64,000 nucleotides of DNA from Brevundimonas sp. M20 (GTDB lineage: Bacteria; Pseudomonadota; Alphaproteobacteria; Caulobacterales; Caulobacteraceae). The notes under the pieces are model-generated. The model saw only the letters and a program-made list of their open reading frames with translations. It did not search any database and was not told the origin of the DNA. The stretch is from contig NZ_CP041243.1 of NCBI RefSeq assembly GCF_006547065.1, forward strand, positions 1,937,001-2,001,000, read 5' to 3'. This document shows positions 7,996-17,287 of this stretch, piece after piece. The first letter of the stretch is position 1. Each line of letters begins with the position of its first letter. The position numbers were made by a program, and so were the translations under genes.

Positions 7996-9037
7996 CAAAC
8001 CGCTCCACCACTCCCGTCGCCGCGCCGCCGGACACGACCGAGCCCCCGGCGATCGCATAGACCGCCCCGTCCACCGACGCCGCCGCCAGCCCGTGCCGGG
8101 GCGTCTTCATGTCCGGTCCCGCCGTCCACGCATCGCGCGCCGGGTCATAGAGCCAGGTCTCGGCGAACACGCCGCCGCCCCCTCCCCCGCTGTTTCTGGG
8201 GGCGAACCACTCCCCGCCGAACGCCACCAGCTTCCCGCCCGCTTCCGCCATAGCCAGCCCGCCGCCGACCTGATTGTTCTGCGCATGGGAGCGCGGGATC
8301 GGCGCCAAGGTGTCCCAGCGATCCGCCGCCGGGTCATAGCGATCCAGCCGCCCCGTCCCGCCGCCGCTGACCGTGCGTCCTCCAGCCACCCAGATCGCGC
8401 CGTCCAGCACCGCCGCCGCCGCGCTGTTGCGGGCCATCGGGCACGGCCGCGCCGTCTCCCAGCGTCCGTCCACCCGCACCAGATGCCGGTCGGTGTCGGC
8501 CTGCTCGTTCCAGCGGGCGTTGGCCGCGCCCGCCGGCGTCCGCCCGGTGATCAGGTGCAGCCGGTCGCCCACCCCCAGCCCCACCGCCTCGGCCTGCGGC
8601 GTCGGCAGGCCCGGCGCCTCGACCCAGCCGCCGTCCGTCAGCGTCCACGCCGTCGTCGTATTGACCCAGTCCCCGGCCCCGGTCCGCGCATAACCGCCGA
8701 CGATGTTCAGCTTCCCGTCCGCGACCACCACCATCGGGTGATGCCGGGCCTCGGGCAGGCGCGGCAGCTCGCTCCACGCATCCGCCGCCGGATCATAGGC
8801 GGCCACGCGATCCTCGACATGCAGCCCGCCCTGCCGCTGCACCAGACCGCCCGCCGTGACGATCTTCCCGTCCCACACCGCCGCATAGATCTCCTGCACG
8901 ATCCACGGCAGGGACGCGCGGCTGGTCCAGCCGCCCGGAGGCGCGGCCCGCGCGCGAGCCGCCAAGGGGGTTGTCAGGGGAACGAGGCCGAGTGCGGCTC
9001 CGGCGGCGATCAGGGTGCGGCGGTCGGGATGGGTCAT
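7988..9037 (-). CDS. secreted kelch-repeat protein (Tat signal)
   Basis: A 349-aa protein starting MTHPDRRTLI. The N-terminus has a twin-arginine pattern (DRRTLIAAGAALGLV) and then an Ala-rich cleavage region, so export as a folded protein is likely. The body shows six or so kelch-type blades, with repeated GG pairs followed by a spaced Tyr/Trp (VTAGGL, NIVGGYA, WVAGGRT, VAFGGEW, AIAGGSV). This predicts a beta-propeller. Kelch propellers bind ligands or act as sugar-related enzymes; nothing here fixes the substrate. The last codons and stop are written in element B, so the C-terminus may have been reshaped by the repeat. Confidence 0.85.
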   Translation of the reverse strand: MTHPDRRTLIAAGAALGLVPLTTPLAARARAAPPGGWTSRASLPWIVQEIYAAVWDGKIVTAGGLVQRQGGLHVEDRVAAYDPAADAWSELPRLPEARHHPMVVVADGKLNIVGGYARTGAGDWVNTTTAWTLTDGGWVEAPGLPTPQAEAVGLGVGDRLHLITGRTPAGAANARWNEQADTDRHLVRVDGRWETARPCPMARNSAAAAVLDGAIWVAGGRTVSGGGTGRLDRYDPAADRWDTLAPIPRSHAQNNQVGGGLAMAEAGGKLVAFGGEWFAPRNSGGGGGGVFAETWLYDPARDAWTAGPDMKTPRHGLAAASVDGAVYAIAGGSVVSGGAATGVVERFGA

Positions 9038-9120
9038 GGGGTCAGACTGACACGGCTTCGCGCACGTTCGCCACCTTCCCTCTCTTCCGCTCATCCTCGG
9101 GAGGGCGCGCCACGGCGCCT

Positions 9121-9247
9121 GGGTGTGGGGTGTGGGGTGTCGGCATGCCCCACGGCGTTCCGCTCATCCCTACTCCCTACTCCCTACTCCCTACTCCCTA
9201 CTCCCTACTCCCTACTCCCCACACCCCACACCCCACACCCCACACCC
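9121..9247. repeat. heptanucleotide inverted-repeat element C
   Basis: Left arm: GGGTGTG, GGGTGTG, GGGTGTC, GGCATGC (9121-9148). The core is like that of element B. Then come seven perfect TACTCCC units (9171-9219) and four perfect CACACCC units (9220-9247). It lies between the kelch gene and the HTH gene, which are divergent. The perfect tandem tract should be prone to slippage and could vary in length between strains. Confidence 0.9.
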
Positions 9248-9312
9248 TCAAAAATTGCGCGCGTCCGATCCGTACGACCAAATTTGACGTACCGGCGGTT
9301 TATCGTGCGCGA

Positions 9313-9789
9313 ATGACCGACGCTTATCGCATCCGCCCCGTCCGAACCTGGCTTCTCGCGCGCGACGCCTATCTCGGCGGCCTGACCGCCGAAACCGTGT
9401 GCCGCATGTACGATCTGGGCCTGTCCGCCTTCCGGCGCCGCGCCCGCAAATACAGCTGGCGGCGCATGGACAATGTCGGCGACCCCGCCTCCGAACGGGA
9501 CCGCTCCATCTATGACGATGTGGAGGTCGAGGAGCAGATCGAGACCGCCCGCCTGCGCTTTCTCCAGACGCTGGAGCAGGGCAAGGCGCTGGAAGCCCTG
9601 CGCTGGCGCAAGCTCTGGGGGGAGTTGCGGACCGAGTCCGCCGCCTTTGATGCAGCCTTCTTCAGGGACATGACCCCGGAGGAGATCAGCGCCTTTCATG
9701 CCTCACCGCACGAGTACGAGGACGAGGACACCGAAGAAGACGCGGCCCTGCTCAGTGCGCCCCGGCGTGACGTCCATGACGAGGACTGA
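9313..9789 (+). CDS. small HTH protein, terminase-small-subunit-like
   Basis: A 158-aa protein from the ATG at 9313; longer readings run through repeat element C. The N-terminal region (WLLARDAYLGGLTAETVCRM, then a Leu-Ser-Ala-FRRRARKY helix ending YSWRR) looks like a helix-turn-helix of the kind found in phage terminase small subunits and related regulators. The middle is a Glu/Arg-rich helical segment and the C-terminus is strongly acidic (EYEDEDTEED). It is not next to a large terminase or other phage genes, so a stand-alone DNA-binding role is more likely. It converges on rsmD. Confidence 0.6.
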   Translation: MTDAYRIRPVRTWLLARDAYLGGLTAETVCRMYDLGLSAFRRRARKYSWRRMDNVGDPASERDRSIYDDVEVEEQIETARLRFLQTLEQGKALEALRWRKLWGELRTESAAFDAAFFRDMTPEEISAFHASPHEYEDEDTEEDAALLSAPRRDVHDED

Positions 9790-9808
9790 GCCGGGAAATG
9801 TCCACTAA

Positions 9809-9837
9809 AGTGCACTCAAAAAATAATTGAGTGCACT
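9809..9837 (-). terminator. GTGCACTC-arm hairpin at the end of rsmD
   Basis: A perfect stem, GTGCACTCAA (9810-9819) and TTGAGTGCAC (9827-9836), has a 7-nt A/T loop. It abuts the rsmD stop codon. Read on the minus strand it is followed by TTT. A close relative with the same GTGCACTC arms lies at 63201-63239, also directly after a minus-strand stop codon. Confidence 0.65.
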
Positions 9838-10412
9838 CAGCCCCCGGTTGGCAGGGCCCTGAGGAACAGAACCCGCGCCGCGCCGTAGTCGCGGGCGTCC
9901 AGCCGTTCGTAGCCCGGGGTCTCGATCTCCGGCTCGTCCGAGCCGCGCTCGAACACCACGGTGGCGCCGGGCTTCAGCCAGTTGCCTTCCAGCAGCCGGG
10001 CCAGCGTCTGCTCCCCCAGACCCTTGCGGTAGGGCGGGTCGAGGAAGGCGATGTCGAAGGCCTCGCCCGCCGAGCCGGGACGGACGCCCAGATCGGTGGC
10101 GCTGCGGCGGTGCACCCTCGTGCGGCCCATCAGGCCCCAGGCGTCGGCGTTCTCGCGGATGGCGCCGCGCGCCTCGTCCTCGATCTCGACGAACAGGGCG
10201 AAGGCCGCCCCCCGACTGATGGCCTCATAGCCCAGGGCGCCCGAGCCCGCGTACAGGTCGATGACCCGCGCGCCGTCCAGCGGCTCGGCCCAGCCGGCAT
10301 GTTCCAGCACGTTGAAGATGGCCTGACGCGCCCGGTCCGAGGTCGGGCGGGTGTTCTGGCCCTCGGGGGCGGTGATGGCCCGCCCCTTCAGGCTTCCGGC
10401 GACGATCCGCAT
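9837..10412 (-). CDS. rsmD: 16S rRNA (guanine966-N2)-methyltransferase RsmD
   Basis: A 191-aa protein that methylates G966 of 16S rRNA in the 30S subunit using S-adenosylmethionine. It starts MRIVAGSLKGR, as the family does. The SAM-binding motif is VIDLYAGSGALGYEA (about residues 50-64), and the catalytic motif is FLDPPY (about 123-128). Length and motif order are normal. It lies three bases after the rluB stop on the same strand, so the two rRNA-modifying enzymes are probably co-transcribed. Confidence 0.93.
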   Translation of the reverse strand: MRIVAGSLKGRAITAPEGQNTRPTSDRARQAIFNVLEHAGWAEPLDGARVIDLYAGSGALGYEAISRGAAFALFVEIEDEARGAIRENADAWGLMGRTRVHRRSATDLGVRPGSAGEAFDIAFLDPPYRKGLGEQTLARLLEGNWLKPGATVVFERGSDEPEIETPGYERLDARDYGAARVLFLRALPTGG

Positions 10413-10415
10413 GGA

Positions 10416-11930
10416 TCAGCCGCCCGAGCGCGGACCACGCGGACCGCCCCGCCCGGCCCCGCCGGACGGACGCGAGCCGCCGGGGCGAGCCCCGCCGCCC
10501 CCGGCGGGCTTGCCGAAGGTGCGGCCGCCCGAGGGCTTGGCGCCATAGGCAGGCTTGTCCCCGAAGGCCGGCTTGCCGCCGGTCTTGCGGGGGCCGCCCG
10601 CCGGCTTGCGGCGGTCGTCGATGAACTGGTCATCGCGGGGAGTGAAGGCGCGTTTCGGCCGGTCGCCGCCGTCCTCGTCCTTGCGGGCGGGCGCGGTGCG
10701 CTCACGGGGCTTGAAGGTCTTGGTGTGCTCGAACTTCGGCTTGGCCTTGGCCCAGCCGTCCTTTTTCGGGGCCCGACGGCCGGTGTCGCCACCCTCGGTC
10801 GCGGCGGCCTCGGCGGCGCGGACGCGGCTGGGCTTGCGCGACGGGTCCGACAGGGCCGAGCCCGAGGCGCCCTTCACGATCGGCGCCGAGGTGCGGCGGC
10901 CGGGGATCGGCGCGGGGGTGCTGACCGTATTGCCGGTCGGCAGGTTCTCGGGCCGGATGTGCTCTGCCAGCAGCTCACGGATCACCCGCGGACCGACCTC
11001 CTCGACCGAGCCCACCGGCAGGGTGCCCAGCTGGAACGGACCGTAGGCCAGACGGATCAGGCGGTTCACGGTCAGGCCCAGATGCTCCAGCACCTTGCGG
11101 ACTTCCCGGTTCTTGCCCTCGGTGATCGAGACACTGATCCACAGGTTGGCCGACGACTTCTCGCCCTCGGCCTTCTCCCTGGCCTTGTCGAGGGTCGCCT
11201 CGATCGGGCCGTAGCGGACGCCGTCGACGGTGACGCCGTCCTTCAGGCTGTCGAGCTGCAGCTGGGTGACGCGGCCACGGGCGCGGGCGCGGTACTGGCG
11301 GACCAGCTCGGTTTGCGGCAGCTCCAGCGCGCGGCTCAATTCGCCGTCGTTGGTCAGGATCAGCAGGCCCTCGGTGTTCAGGTCGAGGCGGCCGACCGAG
11401 ATCACCCGCGGCAGGCCGCTGGGCAGGGCGTCGAAGACCGTCGGGCGGCCCTGCGGGTCGCCGTGCGACGTCACCAGCCCGGCGGGCTTGTGATAGCGCC
11501 AGACCCGCGTGGCCTGCGCCGCGCCGATGGGCTTGCCGTTCACGGTGATCACGTCGTCGCGGGTCACCAGGGTCGCGGGCGTGTCCAGGATCTTGCCGTT
11601 GACGGCCACCTGGCCCAGGCCGATCAGGCGCTCGACCTCGCGGCGCGAGGCGATGCCCGCCCGGGCCATGGCCTTGGCGATGCGCTCGCTGCGCTTGGGG
11701 GCCTCGTCGGCGGCGGGCTTGCCCCCCGGTTTGGAGCCCGGCTTCGCGCCGAACTTGCCGGCCGGCTTGTCAGCGCGGGGGCCCTTGGCGAAGGGTTTGC
11801 CGCCGCGCGGCGGACCGCGCTCGCTGTCCGCGCTCTCGACGCGTTTGACGTAGGGTTTGCGGGGGCCGTCGCGGTCGCCGTCTTGACGAGGGCGCGGCTT
11901 CTTGTCGTTGTCTCGGGGATGGAAGGCCAT
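10416..11930 (-). CDS. rluB: 23S rRNA pseudouridine synthase, RluB-type, with long basic tails
   Basis: A 504-aa protein starting MAFHPRDNDKK. The S4 RNA-binding domain (about residues 78-125) begins SERIAKAMARAGIASRREVE. The catalytic domain carries GRLDLNTEGLLILTNDG with the nucleophilic Asp. RluB of E. coli makes the pseudouridine at 2605 of 23S rRNA. Both ends are unusual: about 77 Lys/Arg/Gly/Pro-rich residues precede the S4 domain and about 170 residues of basic, Gly/Pro-rich low complexity follow the enzyme. Such tails are common in alphaproteobacterial members and probably bind RNA. Its start overlaps that of the divergent tadA by 12 bases. Confidence 0.9.
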   Translation of the reverse strand: MAFHPRDNDKKPRPRQDGDRDGPRKPYVKRVESADSERGPPRGGKPFAKGPRADKPAGKFGAKPGSKPGGKPAADEAPKRSERIAKAMARAGIASRREVERLIGLGQVAVNGKILDTPATLVTRDDVITVNGKPIGAAQATRVWRYHKPAGLVTSHGDPQGRPTVFDALPSGLPRVISVGRLDLNTEGLLILTNDGELSRALELPQTELVRQYRARARGRVTQLQLDSLKDGVTVDGVRYGPIEATLDKAREKAEGEKSSANLWISVSITEGKNREVRKVLEHLGLTVNRLIRLAYGPFQLGTLPVGSVEEVGPRVIRELLAEHIRPENLPTGNTVSTPAPIPGRRTSAPIVKGASGSALSDPSRKPSRVRAAEAAATEGGDTGRRAPKKDGWAKAKPKFEHTKTFKPRERTAPARKDEDGGDRPKRAFTPRDDQFIDDRRKPAGGPRKTGGKPAFGDKPAYGAKPSGGRTFGKPAGGGGARPGGSRPSGGAGRGGPRGPRSGG

Positions 11931-12404
11931 GATGAGCGGTTCATGCGCATGGCCTTGGCCTGCGCGCAAGCGGCGGCGGACGCCGGAGAGACTCCGGTCG
12001 GCTGTGTGATCGTCGACGAATCGACCGGTCAGGTCGTCGCCGAGGGCATGAACGGCCCCATCGGCGCCCACGATCCGACCGCCCACGCCGAGATCGTCGC
12101 CCTGCGCGCGGCGGCCCGAAAGCTGGGCAATTACAGGCTCACAGGCCTGACGCTGTATGTGACGCTGGAGCCCTGCGCCATGTGCGCCGGGGCCATCAGC
12201 CACGCTCGTATCGGCCGGGTGGTCTGGGGCGCCGACGACGCCAAGGGCGGCGCCGTCGCCCACGGCCCGCGCTTCTTCGACCAGCCGACCTGCCACTGGC
12301 GCCCCGTCGCCGAGGGCGGGGTTCTGGCCGCCGAGGGGGGCGACCTCCTGCGGTCCTTCTTCCGGGCCCGCCGCAAGGGAACGCCCCCCGATACGGCGCG
12401 TTGA
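11919..12404 (+). CDS. tadA: tRNA-specific adenosine deaminase TadA
   Basis: A 161-aa zinc deaminase that converts A34 to inosine in tRNA-Arg(ACG). The zinc and catalytic motifs are HAEIVAL (HAE) and EPCAMCAGAI (PCxxC). The start MEGHDERFMRMALA at 11919 is chosen because the helix before the first motif is then complete; ATG 11943 is an alternative. The start region overlaps the 5' end of rluB on the opposite strand, so both promoters must lie partly inside the opposing gene. The long open frame upstream of 11919 is only the antisense of rluB. Confidence 0.92.
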   Translation: MEGHDERFMRMALACAQAAADAGETPVGCVIVDESTGQVVAEGMNGPIGAHDPTAHAEIVALRAAARKLGNYRLTGLTLYVTLEPCAMCAGAISHARIGRVVWGADDAKGGAVAHGPRFFDQPTCHWRPVAEGGVLAAEGGDLLRSFFRARRKGTPPDTAR

Positions 12405-12439
12405 TCCGCCTGCTCCCGTCACGGCAAGGCTTGTTACGT

Positions 12440-12844
12440 ATGAAGACGCTTCTGGTCCCGGCGCTCGCCGTCCTCTCGCTGGCCGCCTGCGGCCGTCAGC
12501 CGGCCGAGGCCCCGACCGACGGTGATTCGGTCCGTGAGCGCGCCGAGGAAGCCCAGACCGCCCGCCGCCGCACGGGCGCCGAGCTTCAGGACCGCGCCCT
12601 GAACCGGGTCATCCGCGCCGTCTATATCTGCAATGACGGCCAGCGCCTGTCGGTGGACTTCGACAACCCCCGGGAGATGGCCACCGTCCGCAACTCGAAC
12701 GGCGAGGCCGTTGACCTGTTCCAGGAACGTGCCGCCGACGGCATCTGGTATCGCGCCTCGGGCTACGAACTGCGCGGCAAGGGAACCCAGGCGACCTGGA
12801 CCGCGAACAACCTGCCCCCGACCACCTGCCGCGCGGTCGACTAG
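12440..12844 (+). CDS. lipoprotein with MliC-like domain
   Basis: A 134-aa protein. The signal peptide ends in lipobox LAAC, with Cys17 as the probable lipidated residue. After a charged helix (about 25-55) comes a small beta domain with AVYICNDGQRLSVDF, GIWYRASGYELRG and a closing TCRAVD. The Cys pair and the YxC...L.V.F / Y.ASG pattern match the MliC/PliC family of periplasmic C-type lysozyme inhibitors. Function is therefore probably binding of lysozyme or a related ligand, but the match is by eye. It lies 35 bases after tadA and may be co-transcribed. Confidence 0.75.
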   Translation: MKTLLVPALAVLSLAACGRQPAEAPTDGDSVRERAEEAQTARRRTGAELQDRALNRVIRAVYICNDGQRLSVDFDNPREMATVRNSNGEAVDLFQERAADGIWYRASGYELRGKGTQATWTANNLPPTTCRAVD

Positions 12845-12896
12845 GAGAGGGCCGTCGGTCGCCTCTACGCGTCCTGCAGAGCGGCCGGATCGAGCA

Positions 12897-13999
<1,103 letters not shown>

Positions 14000-14003
<4 letters not shown>

Positions 14004-14557
14004 GCCTTGATCTCCATCGCCCCGTGGGCCTCAAGCGCCCGCACTATGGCCTCCACGGCCTCGGCATGGGCGCCGCCGGCCACATCAACCGTCAGGTCCG
14101 CTTCGCCGTAAACAGGATACCGGGCCTCGGCCAGCGTCCGCAGGGTCTCCAACGGGTCCTTGCCTCGCAAAAGCGGTCGGGTGTCGCGCCGTTGCACCCT
14201 CTGGGCGATGACCTCCAGATCGGCCCGCATCCAGACCGTCACCGCATGGGTCTTCATCAGCGCCCGGGTTTCGAGATTCAGCATGGCCCCGCCGCCGGTG
14301 GCCAGCACCAGACGCGGTCCCTCCAGAAGGCGACGCATCACCCGCGCCTCTCCCGCCCGGAACTCGCCCTCGCCCATGCTGGCGAAGATGTCCGAAACGG
14401 TCATGCCCGCCGCCGACTCGATCTCTTCGTCGCCGTCCGCAAAGGACAGGCCCAGCCGCCTGGCCAGCCGGCGCCCGACGGTCGATTTCCCCACCCCCAT
14501 CAGCCCGACCAGCGCTATGGTGCGCTGATGGACGGGAATCGGCTCGAATTCGGTCAT
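14000..14557 (-). CDS. aroK: shikimate kinase
   Basis: A 185-aa P-loop kinase that phosphorylates shikimate with ATP. Walker A is GLMGVGKST; the shikimate-binding acidic motif is [17 protein letters not shown] and the lid arginines around [10 protein letters not shown] complete the set. GAGG about seven bases upstream supports the start MTEFEPIPV. It is the first gene of the aroK-aroB unit and is divergent from xerD across about 120 bases. Confidence 0.94.
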
Positions 14558-14679
14558 CGCGCGCCTCGCGAGAGCGGGCGGCGGTCGGGAGACGGGAAGG
14601 ATGGGCGCAGGCACGTCATGATCGCCTTCACCTCTACACGAACACAGGCGCGGGGCCACGCCATGGCGAAGGCGCCGCG

Positions 14680-15579
14680 ATGAGCAGTCCCCAGATCGAG
14701 GCCTTCCTCGAGATGATGGCTGTGGAGCGGGACGCCTCGCCCCACACCCTGTCCGCCTACGCCCGCGATCTGGCCGACGCCGAGGGTGGCGTGGACGGCG
14801 GGCTGATGCAGGCCGATGAGACGGCGGTGGAGACCTGGTACGCCGGTCTGGCGGCGCGCGGCCTGTCCCCCGCGACCCAGTCCCGACGTCGCGCCGCCGT
14901 GCGTCAGTTCTATCGCTTCGCTCTCGGTGAAGGCTGGCGGCAGGACGACCCGTCGCGCCGGCTCGACGCCCCGAAACAGGGTCGTTCCCTGCCCAACGTC
15001 CTGACCCGCGAGGAGATTGAAGCCCTGCTGGAAGCCGCCGCCGCCCGCGACGGCGCCGCCGGGATTCGCATGGTGGCGCTGGTGGAACTGGCCTACGCCT
15101 CCGGCCTGCGAGTGTCCGAGTTGCTGGCGCTGAAGGTCGAGGCCGTTCGCCGCGATCCCGCCTGGCTGATCGTGCGCGGCAAGGGCGGCAAGGAGCGGCT
15201 GGCTCCGCTGAACGCCTCGGCGCGCGAGGCGGTGAAGGCATGGCTAGAAGCCCGCGAGGCCGCCCGCAAGCCGGAAGCGCCGGACAGTCAGTGGCTGTTC
15301 CCCTCCCCGGTCGGCAAGGCCGCGCTGACGCCCCGCCGCTTCGCCCAGATGCTGGGTCAGGCGGCCATCGACGCCGGGATCGACCCGGCGCGGGTCAGCC
15401 CCCACGTCCTGCGTCACGCGTTCGCCACCCATCTGCTTGAAGGCGGGGCCGACCTGCGCGTCGTCCAGACTCTGCTGGGTCACGCCGACATCGCCACCAC
15501 CCAGATCTACACCCACGTCGCCACGGATCGGCTGGCCAGAATGGTGCAGGAGAAGCACCCTCTGGCGCGGGATGACTGA
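14680..15579 (+). CDS. xerD: tyrosine recombinase XerD
   Basis: A 299-aa site-specific recombinase that with XerC resolves chromosome dimers at dif. The N-terminal SAM-like core-binding domain spans about residues 1-95. Catalytic residues are seen in ASGLRVSELL (Arg), SPHVLRHAFATHLL (His-x-x-Arg), LLGHADI (His) and TTQIYTHV (Tyr). The size and position next to aroK and accA fit the housekeeping enzyme, not a mobile-element integrase. A six-codon reading frame (ATG 14663, MAKAPR) ends in TGA that overlaps the xerD ATG, which may couple initiation. Confidence 0.9.
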   Translation: MSSPQIEAFLEMMAVERDASPHTLSAYARDLADAEGGVDGGLMQADETAVETWYAGLAARGLSPATQSRRRAAVRQFYRFALGEGWRQDDPSRRLDAPKQGRSLPNVLTREEIEALLEAAAARDGAAGIRMVALVELAYASGLRVSELLALKVEAVRRDPAWLIVRGKGGKERLAPLNASAREAVKAWLEAREAARKPEAPDSQWLFPSPVGKAALTPRRFAQMLGQAAIDAGIDPARVSPHVLRHAFATHLLEGGADLRVVQTLLGHADIATTQIYTHVATDRLARMVQEKHPLARDD

Positions 15580-15663
15580 ACTCCGCTTGCTCCCCGGCGT
15601 TGACCTGACTAGGTTCCGCCGCCTTCCGATGCGCCATGTGGCGCGCCAGTTCCGGACGCCTTG

Positions 15664-16614
15664 ATGGCCACGCACTACCTCGAGTTCGAAAAGCCGATCG
15701 CCGAATTGGAGGCGAAGATCGAGGAGCTGTCGCTGCTCGCCTCGACCGCGGGCTCGTTCGACTCCGAGATCGACGGCCTGAAGAAGAAGGCCGATCAGCT
15801 CCGCAAGAAAATCTACAACGGCCTCGATCCGTGGATGAAGACGCAGGTCGCGCGCCACCCGCAGCGTCCGCACTTCGTCGACTATGTCGAGGGTCTGTTC
15901 ACCGACTTTGTCGAGTTGAAGGGCGACCGGCAGTTCGGCGACGATCAGGCGATTCTGGGCGGTCTCGCCAGGCTGCGGGGTCGGGCGGTGGTGATCATGG
16001 GTCACGAGAAGGGTCACGACACCCAGACCCGCCTGACCCACAATTTCGGCATGGCCCGTCCCGAAGGCTACCGCAAGGCGGTGCGCCTGATGGATCTGGC
16101 CGAGCAGTACGGCCTGCCGGTGCTGTCTTTCGTGGACACCGCCGGCGCCTACCCAGGCCTCGGCGCCGAAGAGCGTGGTCAGGCTGAAGCCATCGCCCGC
16201 TCGACCGAGCGCGGCCTGACGCTGGGCGTCCCCTCCATCGCCACCATCACGGGCGAAGGCGGTTCGGGCGGCGCCATCGCCATCGCCGCCGCCAGCCGCG
16301 TGCTGATGCTGGAGCACTCGATCTATTCGGTCATCTCGCCGGAAGGCGCCGCGGGCATCCTCTGGCGCGACGGCAGCCGGGCCCGGGACGCGGCCATGGC
16401 GATGAAGATCACCGGCCCCGATCTGGTCGAGCTGAAGATCGTGGACCGCATCATCGGCGAGCCGCTGGGCGGCGCCCACACCGACCGCGCGGCAGCCATC
16501 GCCGCTGTTGGCGATGTGCTGGTCGAGGAACTGGACGCCATGGCTGGCCTATCGCCCGAGCAACTGCGCAAGGCCCGCGCCGACCGCTTCTACGCCATCG
16601 GCCGCCTGAGCTAG
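15664..16614 (+). CDS. accA: acetyl-CoA carboxylase carboxyltransferase subunit alpha
   Basis: A 316-aa subunit that, with AccD, transfers CO2 from carboxybiotin to acetyl-CoA to make malonyl-CoA for fatty acid synthesis. The N-terminal helical region (HYLEFEKPIAELEAKIEEL) is typical. The crotonase-fold core carries VIMGHEKGHDT, FVDTAGAYPGLGAEERGQ and GEGGSGGAIAIA. Length matches the family. The ATG at 15664 is preferred over an in-frame TTG one codon earlier. It follows xerD by about 85 bases and may have its own promoter. Confidence 0.95.
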   Translation: MATHYLEFEKPIAELEAKIEELSLLASTAGSFDSEIDGLKKKADQLRKKIYNGLDPWMKTQVARHPQRPHFVDYVEGLFTDFVELKGDRQFGDDQAILGGLARLRGRAVVIMGHEKGHDTQTRLTHNFGMARPEGYRKAVRLMDLAEQYGLPVLSFVDTAGAYPGLGAEERGQAEAIARSTERGLTLGVPSIATITGEGGSGGAIAIAAASRVLMLEHSIYSVISPEGAAGILWRDGSRARDAAMAMKITGPDLVELKIVDRIIGEPLGGAHTDRAAAIAAVGDVLVEELDAMAGLSPEQLRKARADRFYAIGRLS

Positions 16615-16705
16615 GTTTACGGCGTTAACGCTCTGAATACCCGCGACTGCGAAGCATTCTGCGCCCGGCGATACGCGAGTCGGGTCGGGGGCGTGTGGAG
16701 TAGCG

Positions 16706-17287
16706 ATGAGTCAGGGGCTGGACGGGCTGCGCGAGAGCGCGGTGATCAATCTCACCGGCGCCGTGACCATGGTCGTGGACGATTCGCCGTTCGGGCTCGA
16801 CATCACCGCCAGCGCCCTGCTCGGCTTCGGCATCAAGACCCGTTACGCTTGCCATAGCGGCATTGAAGCTATGGAAATCCTCAAGGATCACCCTGTTGAT
16901 CTGCTGGTGGTCGATACCGAAATGCCCGAAATGGACGGCTATGCACTGGTGCGCTGGCTGCGCCGGTCCGGGCTGGATCCGAACGCCCTCACCCCCGTCA
17001 TCATGACCGCCAGCCACATCCGCCGATCCCGTGTCGCCGAAGCCCGCGACTGCGGAGCGAATTTCGTGATTACCAAGCCCTTCAGCGCCGCAACCCTGCT
17101 GGAGCGGATCATCTTCGTCGCGCGCGACACCCGCCCCTTCCTGGAGGTCGGCGACTATTTCGGTCCCGACCGCCGCTTCCGCGAGGGCAAGCCGCCGTTG
17201 GAGGAACGGCGAGCCGATGTGCTCCGCCGGATGAAGCTGGACGCCGAACAGGCGGCTGCTCAGACCAATGCCGGGGGGGCCGCATGA
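16706..17287 (+). CDS. single-domain-type response regulator with C-terminal tail
   Basis: A 193-aa protein. The receiver domain (about residues 18-140) has the acidic pair Asp25-Asp26, phospho-acceptor Asp70 in VVDTEMPEMDGY, Thr101 and Lys124 (TKPFS). All catalytic residues are therefore present. After the receiver is about 50 residues containing FGPDRRFREGKPPLEERR and no DNA-binding or enzymatic domain, so it probably acts by protein contact, as CheY-like proteins do. The stop overlaps the start of the next gene (ATGA), indicating a coupled pair. No histidine kinase is adjacent. Confidence 0.88.
   Translation: MSQGLDGLRESAVINLTGAVTMVVDDSPFGLDITASALLGFGIKTRYACHSGIEAMEILKDHPVDLLVVDTEMPEMDGYALVRWLRRSGLDPNALTPVIMTASHIRRSRVAEARDCGANFVITKPFSAATLLERIIFVARDTRPFLEVGDYFGPDRRFREGKPPLEERRADVLRRMKLDAEQAAAQTNAGGAA

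Noticed and set aside
9831..11918. Upstream part of an 857-aa open frame on the plus strand
   Set aside because: It is antisense to rsmD and rluB. The high GC content keeps shadow frames open; only the part from 11919 (tadA) has family motifs.
14680..15579. Tyrosine recombinase as integrase of a mobile element
   Set aside because: Length, motifs and neighbours (aroK, accA) fit the housekeeping XerD.
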